Numbered from the stretch's first letter, positions 35,254 through 47,398 are shown. The stretch is 64,000 bases of DNA from Noviherbaspirillum humi (GCF_900188095.1 NZ_FZOT01000010.1:101139-165138); one strand, 5' to 3'. Notes: generated by a model from the sequence alone, not told the origin. Numbers and translations are program-made.

Positions 35254-35466
35254 TCAGTGCAGCTTCTTGAGTGCGTCCGGCTTGTGGGCCGCTTCGGCAC
35301 CGGTCTTGTCGCTTTCCACCAGGTATTGCGGCTCATCGGGCGATGCATCGACATGATGGCCCTTGATGCTGGTGGGCGAGGTCAGCTTCTTTTTCACGAT
35401 CCCTTGAACCGACCCTTGCGACGAATGCCACTCGACTTTATCGCCTTTCTTGAACGAATTTGTCAT
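35254..35466 (-). CDS. Small HVA1/TUDOR-domain protein (DUF2945)
   Basis: The 70-residue protein begins TNSFKKGDKVEWHSSQGSVQ and continues GIVKKKLTSPTSIKGHHVDA, the signature of the DUF2945 / hypervirulence-associated TUDOR family. Family members are small, soluble and of unknown role. The ATG at 35466 has AAGGAG at ideal spacing and is preferred over an upstream in-frame ATG at 35514. Confidence 0.85.
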   Translation of the reverse strand: MTNSFKKGDKVEWHSSQGSVQGIVKKKLTSPTSIKGHHVDASPDEPQYLVESDKTGAEAAHKPDALKKLH

Positions 35467-35903
35467 GTTGTGCTCCTTGAGAGAAAACGCCAGCCCCAGC
35501 GGCCGGCTCTGCAATCATCAACGCGGCGCGCTCGGAACGCCACAGCCCGCAACCTGCATCGGATCCCGAAGGCCTTGGAAGCATTCCTGGGAACGGCCTC
35601 TGGTCAGGTGGTGAACTTGGATGGCATTGCTGCCAGCGTGGATTGCGCCCATGGCCTTTTTATCATGCGGCCCCGCCTGATTGGCCGACGCCGGATGTTC
35701 TCAGGGGACGACATCGAGTCCTTACCTGTACAAGACCAAGTGTTTCGACGTGAACGCATCGTTCTGGATGCCGCCCACCACGATGCCGCGACGCGCGCAG
35801 TCACCGGCTCCATGGCCTTCTCCAGGATGTCGTTGGTGACGAGCACCGACTGCCCGTGTCCAAACGGCACAGCCGGAAGGACGCTCTTCTAACCCGGTCA
35901 ATT
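35467..35903. other. Intergenic region upstream of hemN
   Basis: About 440 bases. A minus-strand frame of 88 codons (35604-35870) is open but has no ribosome site or recognisable family. The region ends in the FNR-type box of hemN. I see no RNA gene. Confidence 0.45.
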
Positions 35904-35917
35904 TTGACTTAGATCAA
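35904..35917 (+). promoter_or_regulatory. FNR/Anr box upstream of hemN
   Basis: TTGACTTAGATCAA matches the FNR/Anr consensus TTGAT-N4-ATCAA with one change in the left half. It lies 87 bases before the hemN start, compatible with class II activation at -41.5 and a transcription start near 35952. HemN is a classic FNR target, which supports the call. Confidence 0.85.
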
Positions 35918-36003
35918 GGTTGCGCCGAGGACCAAAAACGTACACTGCGACCGTCGATTCGCCAGACCGCATTCCGCGTCCGGCGTTGCTGGAGCCAGTC
36001 ATC

Positions 36004-37473
36004 ATGTCAGTCGCCATCCCCCACGAATCCGCCATTTCCGCCGTCAGGTTCGATCCCGACCTGGTGCGCAGGCTGAGCCAGCTCGGCCCGCGCTATACCT
36101 CGTATCCCACCGCCGACCGCTTCACCGAGGCCTTCCGCGTCGGCGATTATCTGCAGTCGGTGTCGAACGTGCGGACCCGGGGGGCGCGCAATTCGCTGTC
36201 GCTGTACGTGCACATCCCGTTCTGCGAGAACCTCTGCTACTACTGCGCCTGCAACAAGATCGTCACCAAGAACCGCAGCAAGGCCGAAACCTATCTCACC
36301 TACCTGAAGCGCGAGATCGAGATGCAGGGCAAGCTCTTCGCCGGCCTGAACCGGGTGGAGCAGCTGCACTTCGGCGGCGGCACGCCGACTTACCTGAGCG
36401 ACACGCAGATGGAAGACCTGATGGCCCATCTGCGTCGCCACTTCCAGTTCGCCGACGACCAGACCGGCGAGTACTCCATCGAGATCGACCCGCGCACCGT
36501 CGATGCCGAGCGCATCCATTCGCTGCGCCGCCAGGGCTTCAACCGCATCAGCCTCGGCGTGCAGGATTTCGATCCCGAGGTGCAGAAGGCGGTCAACCGC
36601 GTGCAGTCCGACGAGCAGACCCTCGGCGCCATCGCCGCGTCCCGCGAAGCCGGCTTCCGCTCCATCAGCATCGACCTGATCTACGGCCTGCCGAAGCAAA
36701 GCGAAGCCACCATGGCGCAGACCCTGGCCAAGGTGATCCAGGCCTCGCCGGACCGCATCTCGATTTACAACTACGCCCACCTGCCGCACCTGTTCAAGGC
36801 CCAGCGCCGCATCGCCGACCATGTGCTGCCCGACCCGGAAACCAAGCTGCGCATGCTCGCCCTGTGCATCGACCGCCTGACCGCCGCCGGCTATGTCTAC
36901 ATCGGCATGGACCATTTCGCCAAGCCGACCGACGACCTCGCCGTGGCTCAACGCCAGGGCCGCCTGCACCGCAATTTCCAGGGTTATTCGACCCATGCGG
37001 AAGCGGACATGGTGTCGGTCGGCGTCTCCGCCATCAGCGCCGTCGGCGCCTCGTATAGCCAGAATGAAAAGACGCTGGACGCCTACTACGAGCGCATCGA
37101 GATGGGCGAACTGCCGGTGGCGCGCGGCATCGCGCTCAGCAGCGACGACCTCCTGCGCCGCATCATCATCCAGATGTTGATGTGCAATTTCGAGCTTTCC
37201 ATTTCTGCGCTGGAACTCGTGCATCCGATCACTTTCGAGGACTACTTCGCGCCGGAACTGCAGCGCCTGCGCCAGATGGAAAAGGATGGCTTGGTCGCCA
37301 TCGGCAGCGACTGGATCACGGTGACGCCGGCGGGTCGTCTCCTGGTGCGCAATATCTGCATGGTGTTCGACCGCTATCTCACCAGCCGTACGGCGGTCGC
37401 GCAGGCGATCGAGCCTGAGTCGCATATTTTGGTGCAGGCGCCGCCGCGGCCGCGCTATTCGCAAACCATCTGA
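36004..37473 (+). CDS. hemN: Oxygen-independent coproporphyrinogen III dehydrogenase
   Basis: The 489-residue radical-SAM enzyme converts coproporphyrinogen III to protoporphyrinogen IX without oxygen, supplying heme under low oxygen. The [4Fe-4S] ligands are in PFCENLCYYCACN (C74, C78, C81, with C83). The GGGTPTYLS motif (SAM binding) and IEIDPRTVDAERIHSLRRQG, typical of true HemN rather than HemW, are present. The ATG at 36004 has GGAG about nine bases upstream and is preferred over the longer frame from 35920. It is headed by an FNR box and followed by the SafE-like and ccoI genes at 11- and 0-bp spacing, so heme supply is linked to cbb3 assembly. Confidence 0.95.
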   Translation: MSVAIPHESAISAVRFDPDLVRRLSQLGPRYTSYPTADRFTEAFRVGDYLQSVSNVRTRGARNSLSLYVHIPFCENLCYYCACNKIVTKNRSKAETYLTYLKREIEMQGKLFAGLNRVEQLHFGGGTPTYLSDTQMEDLMAHLRRHFQFADDQTGEYSIEIDPRTVDAERIHSLRRQGFNRISLGVQDFDPEVQKAVNRVQSDEQTLGAIAASREAGFRSISIDLIYGLPKQSEATMAQTLAKVIQASPDRISIYNYAHLPHLFKAQRRIADHVLPDPETKLRMLALCIDRLTAAGYVYIGMDHFAKPTDDLAVAQRQGRLHRNFQGYSTHAEADMVSVGVSAISAVGASYSQNEKTLDAYYERIEMGELPVARGIALSSDDLLRRIIIQMLMCNFELSISALELVHPITFEDYFAPELQRLRQMEKDGLVAIGSDWITVTPAGRLLVRNICMVFDRYLTSRTAVAQAIEPESHILVQAPPRPRYSQTI

Positions 37474-37484
37474 ACCAAGAGCCT

Positions 37485-38269
37485 ATGTTCCTTGCCACCA
37501 GTCCGATCGCGCTGCTGCCGTTCTTCCTCATCGGCCTGCTTGGCAGCGTGCATTGCGTCGGCATGTGCGGGGGCATCGTCGGCGCGCTGTCGGCCGCCGG
37601 CGGCAAGCGTCGCATCCCGATAGCGGTGGCCGGCGGCTCGGCCGCATTGAGCCAGGCCGCCGCCTTCGATGATGCCTTGCGCGTCGTTTCCTACAATGCC
37701 GGCCGTCTTGCCAGCTATGCCACGGCCGGCGCCATTGCTGGCGGTTTTTCCGCCGGCGCGCGCGCGCTCGGCCTGCTGTCGGTGGTGCAGACCGCGGGCT
37801 ACTGGCTTGCCAGCCTGATGCTGGTGGCGCTCGGCCTGACCCTGATGAATGTCTGGCAAGGCCTGTCGCATATCGAGCGCCTCGGCCGCGTCCTGTGGCG
37901 CCGGATCCAGCCGCTGACCAGACACTTCCTGCCGATGGACACGCCGCTGCGCGCGTTCGCCTTGGGCGGCCTGTGGGGCTGGCTGCCCTGCGGCATGGTG
38001 TACAGCATGCTCACCACCGCCATGCTGAGCGGCTCCGCCGCCAGCGGCGCGGCCATCATGCTGGCCTTCGGCGCCGGCACCCTGCCGATGCTGTTTTCGC
38101 TCGGCATGTTCGGCGCCCGCCTGCAAGCCTGGACCCGCTCGCCCAGGGTGCGTCTGGCCGCCGGCCTGCTGGTGCTGGGCTTCGGCCTGCTCGGCCTGGC
38201 GCGCGCCGCCACCGGCGGCCTGCCGCTGGGCTGGCTGGAAGCGCTGTGCCTGACGCCGGGAGCGCACTG

Positions 38270-38270
<1 letters not shown>
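37485..38270 (+). CDS. TauE/SafE-type (UreH-like) membrane protein of cbb3 assembly locus
   Basis: The 261-residue protein has six or so TM segments and a conserved VHCVGMCGGIVGAL motif in TM1, the hallmark of the DsbD-like/UreH_2 'sulfite exporter TauE/SafE' proteins found beside ccoI in betaproteobacteria. WGWLPCGMVYSMLTTAML contains a Pro-Cys in another TM helix. The Met/Cys residues suggest copper or thiol handling; the name sulfite exporter is probably misleading here. Its stop codon overlaps the ccoI start (TGATG), so the two are translationally coupled. Confidence 0.8.
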
Positions 38271-40768
<2,498 letters not shown>

Positions 40769-40923
40769 GCCTGGCGCGCTTTCATTTGATGCCGGTCATG
40801 CCGGCAAGCGCGAGGCATGCCGATCGCCGGATTGCCATGGTCTCATTGACATGAAGGCGCGCCGGTCTTCGCGGCAACCGGTGCAGCCGCCCTGCCATGC
40901 CGCATCGTTTCCGGTTTGAAAGC

Positions 40924-41565
40924 ATGCCCCTGACCGACTCCTTGCGTGCGCTTTGCGAACGCCTTGCCAAATGCGTCGGCGTCGTGGCCGCGGCCGGCCT
41001 GCTGCTCGCCGGCTGCGGCGGCGGCGTGGTCGATGTCGCCTTCGTGTTCGGCGATCCCTGGCCGGTCTTTTCCCGTCCCCTTTACGAACGCCTGCAGCGG
41101 CCGGTCATCGCCGGCCTGCAGTTCGTGAATTCCGCCCGGCCCGACGACAGGGACCTCACCGGCGCGGACGGCACCTATTTCGGCTATGGCGGCGGCGATG
41201 TCGTCACCTTCCTCGTCGGCGACCTGGTGCTGTTCGCGCTGCCCGGCGACCTGCCGAGGGACTTCACCTCGCTGTACGAAGCCGCCCGCTACCAGGTGTC
41301 GCCGCTGACCAGCGACACGGCGGCGGAAAACCTGGCCGCCTTCCTGATCACCCTCGACGACGATGGCAATGCCGGCAACGGCATCCAGATCCCGGCCCGG
41401 GTCCGGTCCGCTGCCAATGGCATACGCATCAACTTCAACCAGACCTCGGCCGCCTTCTACGCCGACCCGGCGGTCCAGTTCGCGGTGTCGGTGCTGTCGG
41501 CCAATACCGCCGCCGGCCAGCGGGCGCTGCCGCCGCGCGCGACTGCCGTGGCGATCCTGCAGTAG
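40924..41565 (+). CDS. Hypothetical lipoprotein within cbb3 locus
   Basis: The 213-residue protein has an N-terminal hydrophobic core and lipobox (GLLLAGC), predicting an outer-membrane or periplasmic lipoprotein. The mature domain contains FGYGGGDVVTFLVGDLVLF and AAFLITLDDDGNAGNGIQIP, a pattern I associate with secreted bacterial lipoproteins of unknown role. The ATG at 40924 gives a compact signal peptide; an upstream ATG at 40897 is also possible, and neither has a clear ribosome site. It sits between ccoI and ccoS, unusual for cbb3 loci, and ends just 10 bases before the second FNR box. Confidence 0.65.
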   Translation: MPLTDSLRALCERLAKCVGVVAAAGLLLAGCGGGVVDVAFVFGDPWPVFSRPLYERLQRPVIAGLQFVNSARPDDRDLTGADGTYFGYGGGDVVTFLVGDLVLFALPGDLPRDFTSLYEAARYQVSPLTSDTAAENLAAFLITLDDDGNAGNGIQIPARVRSAANGIRINFNQTSAAFYADPAVQFAVSVLSANTAAGQRALPPRATAVAILQ

Positions 41566-41575
41566 CCCGCCATTT

Positions 41576-41589
41576 TTGACCCAGATCAA
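41576..41589 (+). promoter_or_regulatory. FNR/Anr box upstream of ccoS
   Basis: TTGACCCAGATCAA matches the FNR/Anr consensus apart from one base in the left half. Its centre is only about 40 bases from the ccoS start codon. If used at the class II position, transcription would begin at or next to the start codon. Confidence 0.8.
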
Positions 41590-41622
41590 GCGCGGCCGGT
41601 CTTCCCCCGGTACTCTCGCCGC

Positions 41623-41784
41623 ATGGAATCCCTCTATCTGCTCGTCCCGCTCAGCGTCGTCATCGTGTTCCTCGCGATCTGGCTGTTCTTCCGCATGTCC
41701 GACAGCGGCCAGTTCGACGACATGGTAGGACCGGCCATGCGCATTCTGCAGGACGACGATGCGCCGGATGCCGAGCGCAAATGA
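41623..41784 (+). CDS. ccoS: cbb3-type oxidase assembly protein CcoS
   Basis: The 53-residue single-span protein reads MESLYLLVPLSVVIVFLAIW then LFFRMSDSGQFDDMVGPAMR, the typical CcoS pattern: one N-terminal TM helix followed by a short cytosolic tail with SGQFDD. CcoS is needed for cofactor insertion into cbb3 oxidase. It lies between the copper ATPase and ccoN with its own FNR box. No clear Shine-Dalgarno precedes the ATG. Confidence 0.92.
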   Translation: MESLYLLVPLSVVIVFLAIWLFFRMSDSGQFDDMVGPAMRILQDDDAPDAERK

Positions 41785-42094
41785 ACCCCGCATCGAACGG
41801 CATTCCGGCGCACTCGGCATCATGCCGATAAGCGCTTTCCAAAACGCCTAGCCGGCGCTCATCAGCCATCGCCGGCGGCGCAAGCCCGCCGAAGGCCTGC
41901 CCATTTTTTAAGCAGGTTCTGCTGCAAGGCGAGCAACGCCGCGCAAGCGATTCCATGCCATGCGCAGGCCATCGCATGCAGCGTTCGAAGCGCCGCGCAA
42001 TGCCCCTCCTGCAAGCCTAACAGGCAACTTCCTTATCTCTTTTTCCAGCGCTTTTCATGCTCGATCGACCCGCACGCGGCGCACTTGGGCCAAT
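41785..42094. other. Intergenic region upstream of ccoN
   Basis: About 310 bases between ccoS and the ccoN FNR box. I see no gene; a few short GC-rich palindromes (for example around GGCATCATGCC near 41815) are the only structure. It likely serves as the upstream region of the ccoNOQP promoter. Confidence 0.45.
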
Positions 42095-42108
42095 TTGATT
42101 CAGGTCAA
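42095..42108 (+). promoter_or_regulatory. FNR/Anr box upstream of ccoN
   Basis: TTGATTCAGGTCAA matches FNR/Anr consensus with a single change in the right half (GTCAA). Its centre is about 70 bases before the ccoN start, placing a class II transcription start near 42143. Confidence 0.87.
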
Positions 42109-42170
42109 GTTTTTTGAGGTCTTGCCACGTAACCTGCCAGCATCGTACTAGCACCTCTGGAGAACCTATC

Positions 42171-43619
42171 GTGGACACCGCAAACAATTACAACTACAAG
42201 GTCGTGAAGCAATTCGCGATCGCGACGGTTGTCTGGGGCGTGGTCGGCATGCTGGTCGGCGTCTGGATCGCCGCCCAACTCGCCTGGCCGGCGCTCAACC
42301 TGGACATCCCCTGGCTGACGTACGGCCGCCTGCGGCCGCTGCATACCAATGCCGTCATCTTCGCCTTCGGCGGCTGCGCGCTGTTCGCCACGTCCTATTA
42401 CGTCGTCCAGCGTACCAGCCAGGCGCGCCTGTTTTCCGACGCGCTGGCCGCCTTCACCTTCTGGGGCTGGCAGGCGGTCATCGTCGCCGCCGCCATCACC
42501 CTGCCGATGGGCCTGTCCTCCGGCAAGGAGTACGCCGAACTGGAGTGGCCGATCGACATCCTGATCGCCCTGGTCTGGGTGGCCTACGCCTTCGTCTTCT
42601 TCGGCACCATCGTCAAGCGCAAGGTGTCCCACATCTATGTCGCCAACTGGTTCTTTGGCGGCTTCATTCTGGCGGTGGCCCTGCTGCACATCGTCAACAG
42701 CGCCGCCGTGCCGGTGTCGCTGACCAAGTCCTACTCCGCCTACGCCGGCGTGCAGGACGCGATGATCCAGTGGTGGTACGGCCATAATGCGGTGGGCTTC
42801 TTCCTGACCGCCGGCTTCCTCGGCATGATGTACTACTTCATTCCGAAGCAGGCAGAGCGCCCGGTGTTCTCCTACCGCCTGTCGATCGTCCACTTCTGGG
42901 CGCTGATCTTCACCTACATGTGGGCGGGCCCGCACCACCTGCACTACACCGCGCTGCCCGACTGGGCGCAGTCCCTCGGCATGGTGTTCTCGCTGATCCT
43001 GCTGGCACCGTCCTGGGGCGGCATGATCAACGGCATCATGACCCTGTCCGGCGCCTGGCACAAGCTGCGCACCGACCCGATCTTGAAGTTCCTGGTGGTC
43101 TCCCTGTCCTTCTACGGCATGGCCACCTTCGAAGGCCCGATGATGTCCATCAAGACCGTCAACGCGCTGTCGCACTACACCGACTGGACCGTCGGCCACG
43201 TCCACGCCGGCGCCCTCGGCTGGGTCGGCTTCATCACCATGGGTTCCATCTACTACCTGGTGCCGCGTCTGTGCGGCAAGCAGGAAATGTGGAGCGTGCG
43301 CCTGATCGACACCCACTTCTGGGTCGCCACCATCGGCATCGTGCTGTACATCGCGTCCATGTGGATCGCCGGCGTGATGCAGGGTCTGATGTGGCGCGCG
43401 GTGAATGCCGACGGCACGCTGACCTACACCTTCGTCGAAGGCGTCAAGGCTACCTATCCCTACTACGTGATCCGCTTCGGCGGCGGCCTGCTCTACCTGA
43501 GCGGCATGGTGATCATGGCCGTCAATGTGTTCCTCACGGTGCGCGACGGCACGGCGGTGGAAGCCAGGATCGACGCCGTCCCGGCCAGGAAGGCCGAGGA
43601 ACTGAAAGCCGCAGCCTGA
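42171..43619 (+). CDS. ccoN: cbb3-type cytochrome c oxidase subunit I
   Basis: The 482-residue catalytic subunit reduces O2 with high affinity in the inner membrane. It has twelve TM helices with the heme-copper oxidase His residues visible in [54 protein letters not shown] and [13 protein letters not shown]. The start is a GTG with GGAG about eight bases upstream; the longer frame from 42114 is rejected because it would begin inside the promoter region. It is the first gene of ccoNOQP. Confidence 0.96.
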   Translation: MDTANNYNYKVVKQFAIATVVWGVVGMLVGVWIAAQLAWPALNLDIPWLTYGRLRPLHTNAVIFAFGGCALFATSYYVVQRTSQARLFSDALAAFTFWGWQAVIVAAAITLPMGLSSGKEYAELEWPIDILIALVWVAYAFVFFGTIVKRKVSHIYVANWFFGGFILAVALLHIVNSAAVPVSLTKSYSAYAGVQDAMIQWWYGHNAVGFFLTAGFLGMMYYFIPKQAERPVFSYRLSIVHFWALIFTYMWAGPHHLHYTALPDWAQSLGMVFSLILLAPSWGGMINGIMTLSGAWHKLRTDPILKFLVVSLSFYGMATFEGPMMSIKTVNALSHYTDWTVGHVHAGALGWVGFITMGSIYYLVPRLCGKQEMWSVRLIDTHFWVATIGIVLYIASMWIAGVMQGLMWRAVNADGTLTYTFVEGVKATYPYYVIRFGGGLLYLSGMVIMAVNVFLTVRDGTAVEARIDAVPARKAEELKAAA

Positions 43620-43647
43620 GCGCAATGGAAACCATTCGGAGCTAGCA

Positions 43648-44262
43648 ATGAAATTCACCCATGACAAAATCGAGAGGAATCCCTGGCTGCTGATCGCGCT
43701 GGTGATTCTGGTGGTCAGCGTCGGCGGCCTCGCCGAGATCGTGCCGCTGTTCTTCCAGAAATCCACCACCGAGCCGGTGGCGGGATTGAAGCCCTACGAG
43801 CCGCTGCGCCTGGTCGGCCGCGACATCTATGTGCGCGAAGGCTGCTACAACTGCCATTCGCAGATGATCCGCCCCTTCCGCGCCGAAACCGAGCGCTATG
43901 GCCACTACTCCGTGGCCGGCGAGTTCGTGTATGACCGTCCGTTCCAGTGGGGCTCCAAGCGCACCGGTCCGGACCTGGCCCGGGTCGGCGGCCGCTACAG
44001 CGATGAGTGGCACCGCATCCACCTGACCAATCCGCGCGACGTGGTGCCGGAGTCGAACATGCCGAGCTATCCGTGGCTGGCGAAGAACAAGCTGAACCCG
44101 CAGGAAGTCGTGCCGAAGATGCAGGCCCTGAGGACCCTGGGCCATCCCTACACCGACCAGGAAATCAAGGAAGCGCCGGAACAGCTGGCCGACAAGACCG
44201 AGCAGGATGCGCTGATCGCCTACCTGCAGGGCATGGGCACCCAGATCAAGACCCGGAGGTAA
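43648..44262 (+). CDS. ccoO: cbb3-type oxidase mono-heme subunit II
   Basis: The 204-residue c-type cytochrome has one N-terminal TM helix ([20 protein letters not shown]) and a periplasmic heme domain with CYNCH at residues 66-70 and an axial-ligand Met region ([10 protein letters not shown]). It transfers electrons from CcoP to CcoN. GGAG precedes the ATG. It sits 28 bp after ccoN and 2 bp before ccoQ. Confidence 0.96.
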   Translation: MKFTHDKIERNPWLLIALVILVVSVGGLAEIVPLFFQKSTTEPVAGLKPYEPLRLVGRDIYVREGCYNCHSQMIRPFRAETERYGHYSVAGEFVYDRPFQWGSKRTGPDLARVGGRYSDEWHRIHLTNPRDVVPESNMPSYPWLAKNKLNPQEVVPKMQALRTLGHPYTDQEIKEAPEQLADKTEQDALIAYLQGMGTQIKTRR

Positions 44263-44264
44263 TC

Positions 44265-44447
44265 ATGGAACTGGACCAGATCTTTCTCGACGCCCGCAGC
44301 GTCATCACCGTGATCAGCTTCATTACCTTCCTCGGCATCATCTGGTGGACCTACGGCATGCACCGCCGCGACGACTTCGATGCCGCCGCCCGCCTGCCGC
44401 TGGAAGACGATGCCGAAACGCCACGCATGGAGAACAATCGTGTCTGA
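44265..44447 (+). CDS. ccoQ: cbb3-type oxidase subunit CcoQ (subunit IV)
   Basis: The 60-residue single-span protein reads MELDQIFLDARSVITVISFI and continues TFLGIIWWTYGMHRRDDFDA. It stabilises the cbb3 complex. A strong GGAGG lies just upstream. Its last eight bases overlap the start of ccoP. Confidence 0.93.
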   Translation: MELDQIFLDARSVITVISFITFLGIIWWTYGMHRRDDFDAAARLPLEDDAETPRMENNRV

Positions 44448-45384
44448 CTTCACCAACGAATTCTGGAGTATCTACATCACGGTGCTGACGGTGCTCGGCA
44501 TCGCCGGCTGCGCCCTGCTGCTGTGGGCGCAGGCCAAGGTGAAGATCGAAGCCCCCGTCGGCGCCGACGGCAAGCCCGGCACCACTGGCCATGTCTATGA
44601 CGGCCTGGAGGAGTACAACAACCCGATGCCCCGCTGGTGGATGTGGCTGTTCTACATCACCATCGTGTTCAGCGTGATTTACCTGGTGCTGTACCCGGGC
44701 CTCGGTTCCTACGCCGGCAAGCTCGGCTGGGCTTCCACCGGCCAGTACCATGACGAGCTGAAAAAGGCCGACGCCGACTACGGCCCGCTGTTCGACAAGT
44801 ACCTGCAGCAGGACATCCGGACCGTGGCCGCCGATCCCCAGGCTCGCGCCATCGGCGAACGCCTGTTCCTGACTTATTGCGCGCAGTGCCACGGTTCCGA
44901 CGCCCGCGGCAGCAAGGGCTTCCCCAACCTGACCGACAAGGACTGGCTCTACGGCGGCGCGCCCGACGTCATCAAGACCACCATCCTCAACGGCCGCAAT
45001 GGCCAGATGCCATCGATGGCCGCAGCCCTCGGTACCGACAAGGATGTGGAGAACGTCGCCCACTACGTCATGACCCTGTCCGGCAATACCGCCGATCCGA
45101 TCAAGGCGGCATTCGGCAAGTCCAAGTTCGCCGCCTGCGCCGCCTGCCACGGCGCCGAAGGCAAGGGCAACCCGATGCTGGGCGCGCCCAACCTGTCCGA
45201 CAAGGTCTGGCTGTACGGCGGCAGCGTGGAAACCGTGATGGAAACCGTCAACAAGGGCCGCAACAACGTCATGCCCTCGTTCAAGGACTTCCTCGGCGAG
45301 TCCAAGGTGCATGTGCTGGCCGCCTACGTGTGGAGCCTGTCGAACGAAACCGCTGCCTCAGGCGCGGTCGTGGGACAAAAGTAA
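44440..45384 (+). CDS. ccoP: cbb3-type oxidase di-heme subunit III
   Basis: The 314-residue protein has two N-terminal TM helices (YITVLTVLGIAGCALLLWAQ and a second around WMWLFYITIVFSVIYLVLY) and two cytochrome c domains with CAQCH at residues 147-151 and CAACH at 233-237. It accepts electrons from soluble cytochromes. The best start is a GTG at 44440, overlapping the ccoQ end and with GGAG seven bases upstream; earlier in-frame ATGs lie deep inside ccoQ. Confidence 0.95.
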   Translation: MSDFTNEFWSIYITVLTVLGIAGCALLLWAQAKVKIEAPVGADGKPGTTGHVYDGLEEYNNPMPRWWMWLFYITIVFSVIYLVLYPGLGSYAGKLGWASTGQYHDELKKADADYGPLFDKYLQQDIRTVAADPQARAIGERLFLTYCAQCHGSDARGSKGFPNLTDKDWLYGGAPDVIKTTILNGRNGQMPSMAAALGTDKDVENVAHYVMTLSGNTADPIKAAFGKSKFAACAACHGAEGKGNPMLGAPNLSDKVWLYGGSVETVMETVNKGRNNVMPSFKDFLGESKVHVLAAYVWSLSNETAASGAVVGQK

Positions 45385-45419
45385 GCCGTAAAACTGTTGC
45401 AACCTGAAAGCCAAACGCA

Positions 45420-46832
45420 GTGAGTGACATCATGAGCAAGCAGCCGCCGGCGGTCTCCGTCATCAACATGTACGCGGCTCGCGAGGAGATCTATCCGCGC
45501 GAAGTGGATGGCTTCTATGCCCGGCTGCGCTGGGCCTGCGTCTGGCTGACCCAGCTCGTGTTCTACGGCGTCCCCTGGCTGACGTGGAACGACCGCCAGG
45601 CCGTGCTGTTCGACCTCACGGCCCGCAAGTTCTACATCTTCGGCATCGTGCTCTGGCCGCAGGACTTCATCTACCTCGCGGTTCTGCTGATCATCTGCGC
45701 CTTTTCGCTGTTCCTGTTCACCGCGGTGGCGGGACGGGTCTGGTGCGGCTATGCCTGCCCGCAGACGGTCTACACCGAGATGTTCCTGTGGATCGAGCGG
45801 AAGATCGAAGGCGCCCGCAGCGCCCGCATGCGCCTCGACAAGCAACCGTGGAGCATGCAGAAGCTGGCGCGCAAGACCGCCAAGCACTTCGCCTGGGGCA
45901 CGCTGGCGCTGTGGACCGGCTTCACCTTCGTCGGCTACTTCACCCCGGTGCGCGAACTGGCGCGCGAAGCCGCCAGCTTCGGCCTGGGTCCGTGGGAATG
46001 GTTCTGGGTGCTGTTCTACGCCTTCGCCACCTATGGCAATGCCGGCTGGATGCGCGAGCAGGTGTGCAAGTACATGTGCCCCTATGCCCGCTTCCAGAGC
46101 TCGATGTTCGATGACGATACCCTGATCATCACCTATGACCGGGAACGCGGCGAGCCGCGCGGCGCCCGCTCCAGGAATTCCAAGGCCGATGCCGGGCCGC
46201 TCGGCAGCTGCATCGACTGCAGCATGTGCGTGCAGGTTTGCCCCACCGGCATCGACATCCGCGATGGCCTGCAGTACGACTGCATCGGCTGCGCCGCCTG
46301 CATCGACGCCTGCAATATGGTGATGGACAAGACCAACCAGCCGCGCGGCCTGATCCGCTACGCCACCGGAAACGGCATGAAGCACCGGCTGTCCAATCGC
46401 GACATCCGCCGCCGCACGCTGCGTCCCCGCGTGCTGATCTACAGCGCCCTGCTGCTGCTGGTGGTCGGCGCCTTCTTCGGCACCCTGCTGACCCGCACGC
46501 CGCTGAAGGTGGACGTGATCCGCGACCGCGGCGCCCTGAGCCGGGAAGTGGAAGACGGCATGATCGAAAACGTGTATCGCCTGCAGGTGATGAACACCGA
46601 CGAGTTCCCGCACAGCTACCGCATCAGCGTGATAGGCATCGACAGCATCAGGCTTGCCACGCCCGATGTGGTCGACCTGCCGGCCACCGGATCTCGCGCC
46701 GTGCCGGTGCGGGTGCGGGTGAATCACGGCAAGGGCGAGAAGGGCTCGAACAAGATCGCCTTCGAAGTCACGGCGATCGATGCGCCCGATGTAAAAGTCA
46801 AGGAAAAAGCGGTATTCCTCGTGCCGCGTTGA
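45420..46832 (+). CDS. ccoG: cbb3 oxidase accessory ferredoxin-like protein
   Basis: The 470-residue membrane protein of the CcoG/FixG/RdxA family is a cupric reductase/iron-sulfur accessory for cbb3 biogenesis. It has several TM helices, GYACPQTVYTEMFLWIER, two ferredoxin clusters (CIDCSMCVQVCPTGI and CIGCAACIDACNM) and a C-terminal Ig-like periplasmic domain. The frame starts at a GTG (45420) or an ATG (45432); neither has a clear ribosome site. It follows ccoP by 35 bp and precedes ccoH. Confidence 0.93.
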   Translation: MSDIMSKQPPAVSVINMYAAREEIYPREVDGFYARLRWACVWLTQLVFYGVPWLTWNDRQAVLFDLTARKFYIFGIVLWPQDFIYLAVLLIICAFSLFLFTAVAGRVWCGYACPQTVYTEMFLWIERKIEGARSARMRLDKQPWSMQKLARKTAKHFAWGTLALWTGFTFVGYFTPVRELAREAASFGLGPWEWFWVLFYAFATYGNAGWMREQVCKYMCPYARFQSSMFDDDTLIITYDRERGEPRGARSRNSKADAGPLGSCIDCSMCVQVCPTGIDIRDGLQYDCIGCAACIDACNMVMDKTNQPRGLIRYATGNGMKHRLSNRDIRRRTLRPRVLIYSALLLLVVGAFFGTLLTRTPLKVDVIRDRGALSREVEDGMIENVYRLQVMNTDEFPHSYRISVIGIDSIRLATPDVVDLPATGSRAVPVRVRVNHGKGEKGSNKIAFEVTAIDAPDVKVKEKAVFLVPR

Positions 46833-46843
46833 AAGGATTCACC

Positions 46844-47362
46844 ATGCAAACCGCTTCCCTTCCCAATCCCGGTTCCGGCAAACCCTGGTACGCCCACCGC
46901 TGGCCCTGGCTGCTGGCGCTCGGCCCCACCGCGGTGGTGGTGGCCGGCAGCTACACCGCCTGGCTCGCCGCCAAGGGCCAGGATGCCCTGGTGGTCGACG
47001 ACTACTACAAGCAGGGCAAGGCCATCAATCTCGACCTCAGCCGCGATCGCGCCGCCTCGGCGCTCGGCATGTCGACCCATCTTGCCTACGATCCGGCCGC
47101 CGGCCGCCTCGCCGGCACGCTGGCGCGCGCCGGCCAGCCAGGCACGGATGCGATCCGCCTGCGGCTGGTCCACTCCACCCAGCCCGGCAAGGACCTGAAT
47201 TTTCTGCTGCAGCCCGACGCGGACGGCCAATTTTCGGTGGCACTGCCCATGCTGGAAATGGCACACTGGCAGGTATTGATGGAAAGCGGCGACGGCAAGT
47301 GGCGCCTCAACGGCCGCTGGGCCTGGCCGCAGCAAAGAACCGTCGACATCAAGGCGGACTGA
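46844..47362 (+). CDS. ccoH: FixH/CcoH-family protein
   Basis: The 172-residue protein has one N-terminal TM helix (WPWLLALGPTAVVVAGSYTA), then VVDDYYKQGKAINLDLSRDR, the FixH signature, and a beta-rich periplasmic domain. CcoH is a late assembly factor of cbb3 oxidase. AAGGA precedes the ATG. It lies 11 bp after ccoG. Confidence 0.93.
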   Translation: MQTASLPNPGSGKPWYAHRWPWLLALGPTAVVVAGSYTAWLAAKGQDALVVDDYYKQGKAINLDLSRDRAASALGMSTHLAYDPAAGRLAGTLARAGQPGTDAIRLRLVHSTQPGKDLNFLLQPDADGQFSVALPMLEMAHWQVLMESGDGKWRLNGRWAWPQQRTVDIKAD

Positions 47363-47398
47363 CAACCTGTCGATTCGGGCAGCAGAGGAGGTGACGAG

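Noticed and set aside
35604..35870. 88-codon minus-strand frame before hemN
   Set aside because: No ribosome site, no recognised family and basic low-complexity composition; possibly a decayed gene but unsupported.
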